Part shown: piece by piece, positions 54,609-64,000 of the stretch
Layout: every line of letters starts with the position of its first letter
Numbering within the stretch: position 1 is the first letter of the stretch
Origin: Pseudanabaena mucicola str. Chao 1806
GTDB taxonomy: Bacteria > Cyanobacteriota > Cyanobacteriia > Pseudanabaenales > Pseudanabaenaceae
Direction: 5' to 3'
Assembly: GCF_030323025.1 (NCBI RefSeq)
Contig: NZ_CP097329.1
Span: 2,139,001-2,203,000 of the forward strand
DNA length: 64,000 nt
Made by a program: the position numbers and the translations under genes
The notes under the pieces: generated by a model
Seen by the model: only the letters and a program-made list of their open reading frames with translations
What the model was told of the DNA's origin: nothing
Database searches by the model: none

Positions 54609-55776
54609 TTGGATTGTTATTGGTGGTGGAATTACGGGGATAGCACTGAGTTATGAACTGCAAAAAATAGGATGTTCAGTGTTGCTCATCGAGCAGCATC
54701 AGAAACTCCAAGGATCTAGCAGTATTAGCTATAGCGGTATTTCCTACTGGGGTGCAACCACAGCGATCACCCGTATTCTCAGTGAAGAAGGAATTTCCCG
54801 ACAACGCAATTTATCTAATGAATTAGGAATGGATACTGAGTTTCGTGAGTTAGACCTCCTCTTAACTCTCGAACCTGAAGCTGATTTGCAAGCAATTATT
54901 AATCAATACAATCATTGCGCGATCGCTCCCACTTTACTTGATGCTCAAGAAGCTCATGAACGTGAACCCCTTCTCAATACTCAAGGAATTAGTGGTGCAT
55001 TACTACTTCCCCATGCTCATTGTAATCTCGATTTCTTTGTGCGTGGTTGTACCGATGCTTTCCAAGGATTAGGTGGCAAAGTTGTCTATGCAAAAGTTGA
55101 GAATTTATTAATTTTAGGTGATCGCGTTACTGGGGTATGTACGCCTGAAGGCGATTTTCAGGCTGCTCAGGTATGTGTATGTGCAGGCGGTATGTCTCGT
55201 GCTTTACTCAAAAAATCTGGGATTAACGCCAGAATTTATTTCACCCATGCCGAAGTAATCGTGACCGAGCCTGTCGATCTGGAATTGCGAACAATGGTTA
55301 TGCCTGCTTCGACAAAGCGTTATGCCCTAGAAGCATCTACAACTGATGCGGAAAAGGAGAAGCTTTGGGATGCGATAGGTCAAGAACTTTTGCCACCTTC
55401 AATTGATGCAGGTGCAATTCAATTTCGCGATCGCCGAATCAGATTTGGACAATTAAGTCGCGTTCTGACCGATCCCGACGCAGCGATCGATCCTGTTGCC
55501 AGTGAAGTCAATATTCGTGCTTCCGTCAGTCAGATTTTGCCGAAAGTAGCAGAACTAAAAGGTCAATGGCAACATTGTTTAGTTGCATTCAGTAATGACA
55601 GCTTACCTCTCATTGGTGCAGTCAATGAATATGAGAACCTCCATTTGTTCTCAGGGTTCACTAGTCCTACTGTCTATGCTTTACCCCTAGCAAGAAGGTT
55701 TGCTGCCCATGTCACTGGTAAAACCGATGAGATTATCCAACAACTTTCTCCCAATCGCTTTTGGAATAATAAGTAG
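54601..55776 (+). CDS. FAD-dependent DAO-type oxidoreductase
   Basis: 391 residues. N-terminal dinucleotide motif G-G-G-I-T-G-I-A and E34-type acidic end, DAO fold, C-terminal F-S-G-F-T-S-P-T. Substrate unknown; family includes glycine or D-amino acid oxidases. Overlaps the glycosyltransferase. Its stop codon TAG lies inside a family A repeat (TAAGTAG), so the last residue is fixed by the repeat insertion. Confidence 0.82.
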   Translation: MPDWIVIGGGITGIALSYELQKIGCSVLLIEQHQKLQGSSSISYSGISYWGATTAITRILSEEGISRQRNLSNELGMDTEFRELDLLLTLEPEADLQAIINQYNHCAIAPTLLDAQEAHEREPLLNTQGISGALLLPHAHCNLDFFVRGCTDAFQGLGGKVVYAKVENLLILGDRVTGVCTPEGDFQAAQVCVCAGGMSRALLKKSGINARIYFTHAEVIVTEPVDLELRTMVMPASTKRYALEASTTDAEKEKLWDAIGQELLPPSIDAGAIQFRDRRIRFGQLSRVLTDPDAAIDPVASEVNIRASVSQILPKVAELKGQWQHCLVAFSNDSLPLIGAVNEYENLHLFSGFTSPTVYALPLARRFAAHVTGKTDEIIQQLSPNRFWNNK

Positions 55777-55873
55777 CTCAACTTAATTAAAACCCAGACC
55801 AGAGTTTTGTTCCGCCCGCTAAGCGGGCGGAACAAAACTCTCGGTTTTTAGTTTACTTATATCTATCTACTTA
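55770..55873. repeat. palindromic repeat, family A
   Basis: Copy of the 13266 element whose first bases form the end of the preceding gene. Confidence 0.9.
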
Positions 55874-55881
55874 GATGAATG

Positions 55882-56079
55882 AGAACTTATGCAAACCGAA
55901 CGAATTTATTAGGTTTGAGGTAGATTTGGTAGGAATTACGCAAAATAACCAACAACTCAAGTTCTTGGCTGAAAGCTAAAGTCAGCTAAAGCAGACTAAG
56001 GAAATTCTATGATCAACCCGTTGAAACGGGTTTAAGCTTTTAGCCCGTAATTTATTACAGGGCTATTGCGTAAGTCCTA
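55882..56079. repeat. composite repeat region with family E ends
   Basis: GCAAACCGAACGAATTTATTAG near the left and GCGTAAGTCCTAA at the right bracket 100+ bp that also contains the hairpin AACCCGTT-GAA-ACGGGTT. Looks like one element inserted into another. Confidence 0.6.
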
Positions 56080-56110
56080 AAATCTAGGATTACAAACTTA
56101 AATGTTCAAT

Positions 56111-56154
56111 AATTACGGACTATTGAGGCTTTAAGTAAGCGCAAAGTGCTGTAT
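56111..56154. repeat. core-less family B copy
   Basis: Left end GGACTATTGAGGC joined directly to the right end AAGTAAGCGCAAAG, as if the central hairpin was excised. Confidence 0.7.
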
Positions 56155-56350
56155 TGGTAATCTGACGGTACTGAAGACGGTATAAGTGATGAACTATTTG
56201 CAGAAGGCATTCCCAAGTAAAGATATTGTAAGTAGCTCGGCATAATTACAACCCCGAAAAATGTGGGGGAATAACTCTGCATTTCAATTACTTGAAAAGC
56301 GCTATATTTAGCCAAAGTAGAACTGCAACCTCATCCAGCAAAAACAATTT

Positions 56351-57169
56351 ATGACCAATACACAAATTCCTGTTGTTGTCTCTGGTGCGACAGGTAAAAT
56401 GGGGCGCGAAATTATCAAAGCAATCGCCCAAGCGCCTGATATGTATCTTGTAGGTGCGCTCGGGCGAAAGCATCTTGGCGAAGATATAGGCGAAGTCATT
56501 GGTATTGGTGAATTAGAAATACCTATAACCGATAATCTCGAAGTTGTCCTTGCTCAAGCTGCCCAAGAATCACAACTACCCGTCATGATTGATGTTACTC
56601 ATCCCAGCATTATCTATGAAAATATTCGATCTGCGATCGCCTATGGTGTGCGTCCTATTGTCGGCACAACGGGCTTAAATGAAAAACAAATTGATGATCT
56701 TGCCATTTTTGCGGACAAGGCAAGTACAGGATGTATTATTGCCCCCAATTTCTCCGTTGGCGTAATTTTAATGCAACAAGCCGCGATTGCTGCTGCCAAA
56801 TATTTCCAGCATGTGGAAATCATTGAATTACACCACAATCAAAAAGCCGATGCCCCTAGTGGCACAGCAATTAAAACCGCACAGATGCTCTCAGAACTAG
56901 GTCAATCATTTAATACAGCGATTGTCGAAGAAAAAGAACATCTCACAGGCGCAAGAGGTGCGTCCTATGGCGAAAATATTCGCATTCACAGTGTCCGTGT
57001 GCCAGGATTAGTTGCTCGGCAAGAAGTGATCTTTGGTGCAATTGGTGAAACTTTAAAAATTGAACATAATGCCAGCGATCGCACTTGCTATATGGCAGGA
57101 GTTTTGATCTGTGTCCGCAAAGTGCTTGCCCTCAAGTCATTAGTTTATGGACTAGAAAAATTACTTTAA
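56351..57169 (+). CDS. dapB: 4-hydroxy-tetrahydrodipicolinate reductase
   Basis: Lysine/diaminopimelate pathway, NAD(P)H-dependent. 272 residues: G-A-T-G-K-M-G (12-18), the G-T-T-G segment near 110, P-N-F-S-V-G and catalytic [15 protein letters not shown] (about 158-172). ATG 56351. Confidence 0.96.
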   Translation: MTNTQIPVVVSGATGKMGREIIKAIAQAPDMYLVGALGRKHLGEDIGEVIGIGELEIPITDNLEVVLAQAAQESQLPVMIDVTHPSIIYENIRSAIAYGVRPIVGTTGLNEKQIDDLAIFADKASTGCIIAPNFSVGVILMQQAAIAAAKYFQHVEIIELHHNQKADAPSGTAIKTAQMLSELGQSFNTAIVEEKEHLTGARGASYGENIRIHSVRVPGLVARQEVIFGAIGETLKIEHNASDRTCYMAGVLICVRKVLALKSLVYGLEKLL

Positions 57170-57195
57170 ATAGCTCATATCACCCAAGCCTAACT

Positions 57196-57228
57196 TGAAG
57201 TGTTGCCCGCATAGCGGACAACACTTCA
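57196..57228. terminator. hairpin after dapB
   Basis: TGAAGTGTTGCCCGC / GCGGACAACACTTCA, 27 bp beyond the stop. Confidence 0.55.
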
Positions 57229-57252
57229 GCAGGAATCTATCGTTGTGAGTAA

Positions 57253-57326
57253 TACCCCTAAGGAAATTTGAAGCTCCGTCCTATCCGCAAAAGCCATGTT
57301 TTCCTAGATCTCTAGACGATGGGGGT
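57253..57326 (-). pseudogene. decayed tRNA-Glu copy with UUU anticodon
   Basis: 74 nt aligned throughout to the intact tRNA-Glu at 57422-57494: the CCCCCATCGTCTAGAG start and CTAGGA D-arm match, but the anticodon stem no longer pairs and the anticodon triplet is TTT. T-stem pairs are also broken. Reads as a tandem duplicate under decay. Confidence 0.8.
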
Positions 57327-57370
57327 GTATTGTTTGAGGTTGTTTTTTAGCTGATTTAGACAAGTTTCTT

Positions 57371-57416
57371 TTCCGACAAAAAAGCCTTTGCAATGCAAAG
57401 GCTTTTTTTGTCGGAA
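57371..57416 (-). terminator. terminator hairpin of tRNA-Glu
   Basis: TTCCGACAAAAAAGCC... and its complement; long stem just downstream of the tRNA on the minus strand. Confidence 0.65.
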
Positions 57417-57421
57417 AAGAA

Positions 57422-57494
57422 TACCCCCAGGGGAATTCGAATCCCCGTCGCATCCGTGAAAGGGATGTGTCCTAGGCCTCTAGACGATGGGGGC
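57422..57494 (-). tRNA. tRNA-Glu (UUC)
   Basis: 73-nt cloverleaf: GCCCCCA acceptor with G1-U72 wobble, anticodon arm CATCC-CTTTCAC-GGATG, T-arm CGGGG-ATTCGAA-TCCCC-like pairing. This tRNA also feeds tetrapyrrole synthesis (C5 pathway) in cyanobacteria. No encoded CCA. Confidence 0.95.
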
Positions 57495-57560
57495 GTGTTC
57501 TTGACCTTTACTAAGATACCTAGCCAGTTGCGAGTTTGTCAACACTTCAAGAAAACTTTA

Positions 57561-57601
57561 TTAAATTTGGTGATGACGCTTTGCCTCACCACCAAATTTA
57601 A
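57561..57601. repeat. hairpin
   Basis: TTAAATTTGGTG / CACCAAATTTAA, directly before a family D element. Confidence 0.55.
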
Positions 57602-57604
57602 ACC

Positions 57605-57752
57605 AACGCGAGTTCGGGATAGTTTGAAACAGGCTTTGAGAGAGGGTTTGCTACGCAAACCCTCTCTCAAAGCCAAAAAGTAAAAACCTTGCTAGGCAAA
57701 GCTTTTACTTTTTGGCTTTTAAAATTTACCAGCTTAAACTGAACTGACGTTA
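57605..57752. repeat. double-hairpin repeat, family D
   Basis: Near full-length copy (GCGAGTTCGGG... to ...GAACTGACGTTA). Confidence 0.9.
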
Positions 57753-57783
57753 AACCAAATTTAATCTGATTCATGTTTTGGGA

Positions 57784-58227
57784 TTAAGTGATTGCGGGGC
57801 GAATCCCATAGTTACGGTAACGCCAGTAGTCTTGCAAAATTTGGGCATGATCAAAACATAATTGGCTGGGCATTTCCCCTGCTGCAAAGATACCTACAGA
57901 CTTAGCATCATCATCGGCTTTCGGTTCCCCCACTGCCTCTGCTATATATACAGTGCTAATCGTATGTAAACGTTCATCACGACGAGGATCGGAATAAATA
58001 CCAAGTAAATCGATTAACTCAACCTTTAAGCCTGTTTCTTCTGCAGCCTCACGCCTAGCCGCATCTTCTAAACGTTCACCATAGTCCACAAATCCCCCTG
58101 CGATTGCCCACCCATAGGGCGGATTCAGCCGTTCAATTAACACGATTGGATGATGTTGGTGATCACGCAGGGCAATGATGATATCAACTGTAGGAATAGG
58201 GTTTCGATATGTCACTTGATTAGTCAT
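57784..58227 (-). CDS. Nudix hydrolase
   Basis: 147 residues from ATG 58227 (the frame runs on to 58311, but that extension is poorly conserved-looking). Complete Nudix box from G45: G-F-V-D-Y-G-E-R then R-R-E-A-A-E-E-T-G, with W-A-I-A-G-G before it. Likely ADP-ribose pyrophosphatase-type by the S-D-P-R-R-D-E-R loop. Catalytically competent, unlike the NrtR-like gene at the window start. Confidence 0.88.
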   Translation of the reverse strand: MTNQVTYRNPIPTVDIIIALRDHQHHPIVLIERLNPPYGWAIAGGFVDYGERLEDAARREAAEETGLKVELIDLLGIYSDPRRDERLHTISTVYIAEAVGEPKADDDAKSVGIFAAGEMPSQLCFDHAQILQDYWRYRNYGIRPAIT

Positions 58228-58419
58228 GTGGGTAAAATAAAATCCCGCAAAAATCGCAATATTCAAAAGCTCAACATTATTGTGAACTATATGGTTCACC
58301 GCAAAGTGCAATGCACTCCAAGAGAGTAATTACAGCTACAAAATGCAGCTTTACACTAAGTTATCATTCAGATCCATAATCCGAGAGCTACAAGCATTAC
58401 TCGGCAGGAGAGTATTTCT

Positions 58420-59208
58420 TTGATTCCGATCAGTATAGAAATTGTAGAAGGTAATCCGAATCTTGCCTCTCTCTTGGGTTGGCATTTACAGCAAATTGGC
58501 TATTCGGTATTTCAAGCAGTCAGTGGTCAGCAAGCAAAGTTGGTATTTCAAAAGCAACAGCCAAGTTTGGTGATTTTGAGTACGGATTTACCTGACGGGG
58601 ATGGGATTGAGCTATGTCGTTGGTTGCATAAGCAAAGAAGTTCTTTGATTTTTGTGATTTCATCGCAAACCAGTGAGCCTGACATCGTAGAAGGATTGAA
58701 AGCTGGCGCAGACGATTATTTGACGAAACCTTTCGGAATGCAAGAGTTTTTAGCAAGGGTAGAGGCGTTAACTCGCAGATTACGCACCTCAGCGCCACCT
58801 GCTAGCCTTGACTATGGTGCATTAAAAATTGATTTAGTGCAGCGACAGGTCAGACTCAAAGGCAGTGCAATCGATCTCACGCCGCAGGAGTTTAGCTTGC
58901 TCTATGTTCTTGCTCAATCGGAGGGTTTAGCCCTAAGTCGTGCAGAGCTTTTACAAAGAGCTTGGCCAGATGAAATTAATAATCCGCGCACTGTGGATAC
59001 CCATGTTTTATCACTGCGGAAAAAATTAGAGGTTGATCCTCAGCAGCCCAATTTAATTCAAACAGTGCGAAATATTGGTTATCGCTTTAATCCAGAAGCG
59101 TTATCGCGCCAGCCGATACGCCAAAATCCACAAAATACAAATAACACCAATAGCGATCGCCCGCCACAGTTCACTGCGCCCCCTAGTCGCTCCTTTGCCA
59201 AGTATTAG
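58420..59208 (+). CDS. OmpR-type response regulator with non-canonical receiver
   Basis: 262 residues. The receiver domain (1-120) lacks the usual acidic pocket: E10-G11 replaces D-D, and S54 stands where the phosphorylated Asp should be (V-I-L-S-T-D-L-P); K103 remains. The DNA-binding winged helix (about 128-225; L-T-P-Q-E-F, R-T-V-D-T-H-V) is intact. Likely works without phosphorylation. TTG start with AGGAG SD 9 bp before it. A short Asn/Pro-rich tail follows. Confidence 0.9.
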   Translation: MIPISIEIVEGNPNLASLLGWHLQQIGYSVFQAVSGQQAKLVFQKQQPSLVILSTDLPDGDGIELCRWLHKQRSSLIFVISSQTSEPDIVEGLKAGADDYLTKPFGMQEFLARVEALTRRLRTSAPPASLDYGALKIDLVQRQVRLKGSAIDLTPQEFSLLYVLAQSEGLALSRAELLQRAWPDEINNPRTVDTHVLSLRKKLEVDPQQPNLIQTVRNIGYRFNPEALSRQPIRQNPQNTNNTNSDRPPQFTAPPSRSFAKY

Positions 59209-59228
59209 GAATTTGAGATTGATTTGCA

Positions 59229-59777
59229 TCAGTTACAGCCTTCGATATATTCTACCTCTGGTAACTTACCCGCTCTATAACGTAAAACCTTTTGTCCATC
59301 TGTCTCAAAAATTACTCGATAATTGCTATCTTCTTGATCCCTAGGAATGAAGACTAGGTAATGTCCCCCAAACCTGATGTAAGGGTGCTTTTGAACATGG
59401 ATTTGTCCTTGATAGAGATATTTAACTCGTTCTTCCGAATCACCGATTTTTGCACCACGAAAAGTTGTAACTCTAGGGTTATCTATATCAACTCTTACAA
59501 TGCGATAGTTAGACACCATAAAACTAACTCCATCTAACCCGCCGACAGGTTTGAAGTAAGTACAATATTTAGGATCACCTCCATAGACTTTCTTCATGTT
59601 TAGCCCTGAAGCTTTCACAGCCTCAGAAATTGTCTGTCCTATTAAAACTGACCCTATACCATTTGTGCCCACTTGAGATTCTTCAGTTAAAGTTACTTGA
59701 GCAAAACTTGGCAAAGCTCCTGTAATGATTGAAACGTAAACAATGACTAAACTAATCCAAGGGATAGAATTTTTCAT
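59229..59777 (-). CDS. secreted or periplasmic hypothetical protein
   Basis: 182 residues. Signal peptide (about 1-27: hydrophobic then A-L-P-S-F-A-Q). Mature part beta-rich with three cysteines (one in K-Y-C-T-Y-F, one at the C-terminal E-G-C-N). No known domain recognised. Convergent with the response regulator. Confidence 0.7.
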   Translation of the reverse strand: MKNSIPWISLVIVYVSIITGALPSFAQVTLTEESQVGTNGIGSVLIGQTISEAVKASGLNMKKVYGGDPKYCTYFKPVGGLDGVSFMVSNYRIVRVDIDNPRVTTFRGAKIGDSEERVKYLYQGQIHVQKHPYIRFGGHYLVFIPRDQEDSNYRVIFETDGQKVLRYRAGKLPEVEYIEGCN

Positions 59778-60010
59778 ACTTCATTGAGTCCAGTAAGGTT
59801 TTGATAATTTTGATAAATGAGTTGTACTAAACCCGTATCAAAAGTCTGGTAACTCTCCAAACTTAAGGTCAAAGTAGGCAATTGTGGCGCAAATTAAAGT
59901 AAAACTCGTGCCTGAAATAATCGGGTATATTAACAGAATCAATTTAACCATCAGATGCGTCTCTAAAGTTAAATTCTCATCTTGTATCTGCTCATAGGTA
60001 TTGCATTCGA

Positions 60011-60085
60011 TAATTACAGCCTACTGATGCTTTGAGTAGTACAAAAATATTTCTGAGTTTTTAAGTGAGCGCAAAGCGCCTTAAT
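60011..60085. repeat. core-less family B copy
   Basis: TTACAGCCTACTGATGC joined through a single AAATATTT to AAGTGAGCGCAAAGCGCC, lacking the paired core. It sits in the 673-bp gap upstream of atpD. Confidence 0.7.
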
Positions 60086-60310
60086 AAACAAACGATCAAA
60101 CTATAAAAGTCCTCATAGCCATAATATTTAGATCGGTAAAAGTCAATCTAACTAACCAGAACTACGCGCAACATAGCCATCTAAGCTAGTAGCAATGTAC
60201 AAAATTAGTTGTCCCATTGCAGAAAATCTAATCGTTTTCAGGAAACCAGCGATCTTTAGATCCCCATTAAATGATATTTTGAGAAGCAGTTAGCTTTATA
60301 TGTGAGCGCA

Positions 60311-60346
60311 AAAAGTTAAACCAAAAGTTAAACAAAAAGTTAAGCT
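60311..60346. repeat. 12-bp triple tandem repeat in the atpD leader
   Basis: Three 12-nt units related to AAAAGTTAAACA at 60311, 60323 and 60335, about 105 bp before the atpD ATG. No other structure is evident in 60087-60450. Confidence 0.7.
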
Positions 60347-60441
60347 TTTATAGTTTGATGTATTGCATTTTCTTGCATATATCTATTTGCACGTCATTTC
60401 ATTGCAAATTTTTTAGATTCTGAGTTAAGAGGCTGGAGTAA

Positions 60442-61884
<1,443 letters not shown>

Positions 61885-61889
61885 TTTAG

Positions 61890-62020
61890 GTGATTGGGAA
61901 TTGGTGATTGGTGATTGGAAATTAATTTTTTGCTCAAGTTGGCAAAAGATTGATTAGTTAATAATTTTGCAATTACCAATCACCTATTACCCATTACCCA
62001 TTACCCATCACCCATTACCA
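61890..62020. repeat. short tandem and inverted repeats between atpD and atpC
   Basis: GATTGGGAATTGGTGATTGG tracts on the left and ACCCATTACCCATTACCCATC on the right form an imperfect inverted repeat within the operon. Resembles STRR-type heptamer repeats of cyanobacteria. Confidence 0.8.
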
Positions 62021-62033
62021 AATATTTTAAAAA

Positions 62034-62438
62034 ATGACCCTAACTGTAAAAGTAATCTCCCCAGATCACACGATTCTGGATACTGTCGCAGAGGAAGTGA
62101 TCTTACCGAGTTCCACGGGACAACTTGGTATTTTAACTGGTCACGCTCCTCTGATTTCCGCACTAGAAACAGGCGTATTACGTTTTCGGAAAGACAAAGC
62201 TTGGGCAGCCGTCGCTCTTACAGGTGGTTTTGCTGAAGTTGAAGAAAATGAAGTAACCGTTTTGGTGCGTAATGGCGAACTTGGCAGTGAAATCAATGCT
62301 GAAGAAGCTCGTCAAGAATTGGCAAAAGCTGAGCAAGATCTGGCTAATATCAAGCCTGATGATAAGCAAGGCAAAATTCAAGCTGAACAACATTTGCGTA
62401 CTGCTCGCGCTAGAGTGCAAGCAACTACTCCGATTTAA
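62034..62438 (+). CDS. atpC: ATP synthase F1 epsilon subunit
   Basis: 134 residues. N-terminal beta-sandwich (L-P-S-S-T-G-Q-L-G-I-L-T-G-H-A-P) and C-terminal helical hairpin that can inhibit rotation. Plant-style name atpE. Followed by a family C repeat and a terminator. Confidence 0.96.
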   Translation: MTLTVKVISPDHTILDTVAEEVILPSSTGQLGILTGHAPLISALETGVLRFRKDKAWAAVALTGGFAEVEENEVTVLVRNGELGSEINAEEARQELAKAEQDLANIKPDDKQGKIQAEQHLRTARARVQATTPI

Positions 62439-62452
62439 GTCATTTAATTATT

Positions 62453-62533
62453 GGTAGTGCTGCAAAGTAATTTTTTTAGTAATTGTGTTGCGGGCGCTTC
62501 GCGCCCGCAACACAATTACATTGCATAACTACC
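62453..62533. repeat. palindromic repeat, family C
   Basis: Nearly identical to 17896-17976. Confidence 0.92.
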
Positions 62534-62540
62534 CAATTAT

Positions 62541-62585
62541 TTGACTAAAAAAGCACTCATCTTAAACGAGTGCTTTTTTAGTCAA
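62541..62585. terminator. bidirectional terminator
   Basis: TTGACTAAAAAAGCACTC stem and its complement, overlapping the stop codon of the convergent sigma gene. Confidence 0.85.
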
Positions 62586-63783
62586 TGGGTGTAGCCAAAA
62601 TCTTTTTGAGGGCAGTGATGCCTTTTTTGAGTTGTCGTGAAACTGTGATGGCACTAATGCCTAGAGTTTCCGCAACTTCACGATGCGTAAATTCTTTTAA
62701 AAATACAAACTCGACGACTTCGCGGGTACGATCTTCTAATAGATCAAGAGCTTGTTGTAAACGAATACTATCTTCTTGGGCAAGTTGAAAGCTTTGATAT
62801 TTATGATCTGTGACGAGATCGCCGATGGATGTTGAGCTATCTTCACTCTGCTCGACTGGAGTATCGAGACTAATGGGCGAACGGTTTTGGCAAGCGAGTT
62901 TGATGTCGTACCACTCGCTGACGCTAATACCTAGCTCATCTGCAACTTCTTGGCTGGAAGGCTCATGACCAGTTTCGGTACGCTTGTTGCGAATGAACTT
63001 ACAGCCTTGATTGTAGGTAGTGAGCCAAGCACGCGGCATTCTTAACGTTGGACTCTTATCGCGTAAATAATGTTGTATTTCTCCTTTGATATAAGGTACG
63101 GCAAATGAACTAAAAGCATTGCCTTTGCTGACATCAAAGCGCTCGATCGCATTAATCAAGCCAATAGAACCAACCTGCATCAAGTCTTCAAAACTTTCTT
63201 GACATTGATTTTTCCAGTGATAGGCTTCACGTCTTACCAAGCCAATATTGAGGTTAACGAGTTGATTACGAAGTTCAGTTGTGGGATTCATACGGTAATC
63301 TTGCAAAATTTCGAGAGTTTCCTGCTTGCGTGTAGCCGTTGGGGTAATATCAATTTCCCGTTCATTCTGTGGTTCATTACGGCTATCTAGGTTTTGACTC
63401 TGTAAAAAATTCACTAAGTGTTGATAGATCTGTGATCGCGCAAATTCTGAAAAATCAATATCTTTTTCTAGATTAAATTGGGATAAAGCCTTTTTAAATC
63501 CTAATTTACCAATTTCTAGTAATTCACGATCACTTAACCGACGCTCTGCAGTTCGACGATTAGATACACGACGCTCAGAAGTAACTGGTCGATCACGTGA
63601 TCGTTGATTGCCAATCCTTGTTTGATTGATTAGAGAGATGGGTAAAGTAGCGATCGTTTCCCGAATCAAGCCCATATAAATTTCGACAATTTGCTCTTGC
63701 AAGTTTTCCGATGATGAAACTCGATAGGCTCTTAACAGAAGCAATATATTCTCATTTTTTGAAGAATTTGAATCTAATCGCAT
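62578..63783 (-). CDS. sigma-70 family factor with duplicated region 2
   Basis: 401 residues. The active core has region 2 at about 157-250 (D-L-M-Q-V-G-S-I-G-L-I-N-A-I-E-R-F, F-S-S-F-A-V-P-Y-I), region 3 and region 4 (T-H-R-E-V-A-E-T-L-G-I-S) at 350-395, close to group 3 SigF-type factors. Residues about 13-128 look like a degenerate second region 2 (L-L-L-L-R-A-Y-R, L-G-F-K-K-A-L-S-Q-F, F-S-E-F-A-R-S-Q-I-Y-Q-H-L) with a charged insert at about 60-85. Longer than ordinary SigF (about 260 aa). ATG 63783. Confidence 0.88.
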   Translation of the reverse strand: MRLDSNSSKNENILLLLRAYRVSSSENLQEQIVEIYMGLIRETIATLPISLINQTRIGNQRSRDRPVTSERRVSNRRTAERRLSDRELLEIGKLGFKKALSQFNLEKDIDFSEFARSQIYQHLVNFLQSQNLDSRNEPQNEREIDITPTATRKQETLEILQDYRMNPTTELRNQLVNLNIGLVRREAYHWKNQCQESFEDLMQVGSIGLINAIERFDVSKGNAFSSFAVPYIKGEIQHYLRDKSPTLRMPRAWLTTYNQGCKFIRNKRTETGHEPSSQEVADELGISVSEWYDIKLACQNRSPISLDTPVEQSEDSSTSIGDLVTDHKYQSFQLAQEDSIRLQQALDLLEDRTREVVEFVFLKEFTHREVAETLGISAITVSRQLKKGITALKKILATPID

Positions 63784-64000
63784 AGGGCAGCCATCCTCAA
63801 AGACGTATGCGGCTAGAAGATACGCCTAACATGTAACAAGAGAGTTTTGCATACATGTGCTTGATACCTATGATTGTCCCTTGCTCATAGACATGTAGAA
63901 AGATTTGATTCCCTGAAATTTTTATCAACCCCAATTCTGATTTAGTGTAAGACTACACAAAGATATAAGCAATATAAAACGTGAATCTTATACTATCTAA

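Noticed and set aside
57784-58311. Longer N-terminus for the Nudix hydrolase
   Set aside because: The extra 28 residues precede a normal family start at ATG 58227 and extend into the promoter region.

Overview
This window is chromosomal DNA from a cyanobacterium. The evidence is dense HIP1 octamers (GCGATCGC) in genes and intergenic DNA, plus cyanobacteria-typical genes: RbcR, CP12, biliverdin reductase, plant-type ferredoxins, a Pam68 homologue beside rpsO, an ATP synthase beta/epsilon pair split from the other subunits, a PerR/type II peroxiredoxin divergon, and a V4R/2Fe-2S cluster resembling Synechocystis slr0144-slr0152. Moderate GC and many intergenic palindromic repeats suggest a Pseudanabaena-like filamentous lineage, but that is inference. 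No transposase, phage gene or CRISPR array was seen.

Layout. 0-9.7 kb: NrtR-like regulator (cut by the window edge), thrB, bvdR, an ATPase/PIN-nuclease pair, a WD40 protein, an F420-ligase-like membrane protein, trpA. 10-18 kb: a two-gene partner-switching module, a COG0523 metallochaperone, trxA, efp-accB, a cNMP-binding protein, pgi. 18-25 kb: ribosome hibernation factor with a structured leader, queF, exbD plus a TonB-like protein, two tandem ferredoxins, murJ. 25-37 kb: WD40 Ser/Thr kinase, O-antigen-ligase-like protein, fused 5-oxoprolinase, dnaX carrying a mini-intein. 37-42.6 kb: thioredoxin-reductase-like protein, peroxiredoxin, PerR, three small envelope proteins, an FHA-LuxR regulator and a 41-residue membrane protein. 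42.6-47.6 kb: a structured RNA just upstream of rpsO-pam68, then the slr0144-like cluster. 47.8-57.2 kb: rbcR, hisC, tRNA-Ala, ubiA-type prenyltransferase, CP12, sppA, a glycosyltransferase overlapping an FAD oxidoreductase, dapB. 57-64 kb: tRNA-Glu and a decayed tRNA-Glu copy, a Nudix hydrolase, an atypical response regulator, atpD-atpC, and a sigma factor with a duplicated region-2-like domain.

The genes are mostly housekeeping: amino acid synthesis (thrB, trpA, hisC, dapB), photosynthesis and redox (ferredoxins, CP12, RbcR, Pam68, PerR/Prx/Trx) and energy (atpD-atpC). The intergenic space is crowded with at least six families of hairpin-forming, MITE-like repeats. Some abut or nest, some have lost their central hairpin, and one supplies the stop codon of a gene. 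The items most worth following up are the GNRA-hairpin RNA before rpsO (possibly an orphan HEARO/omega RNA), the sigma factor with two region-2 copies, the ATPase/PIN pair, the receiver domain lacking its phospho-acceptor, and the tRNA-Glu relic with a UUU anticodon.
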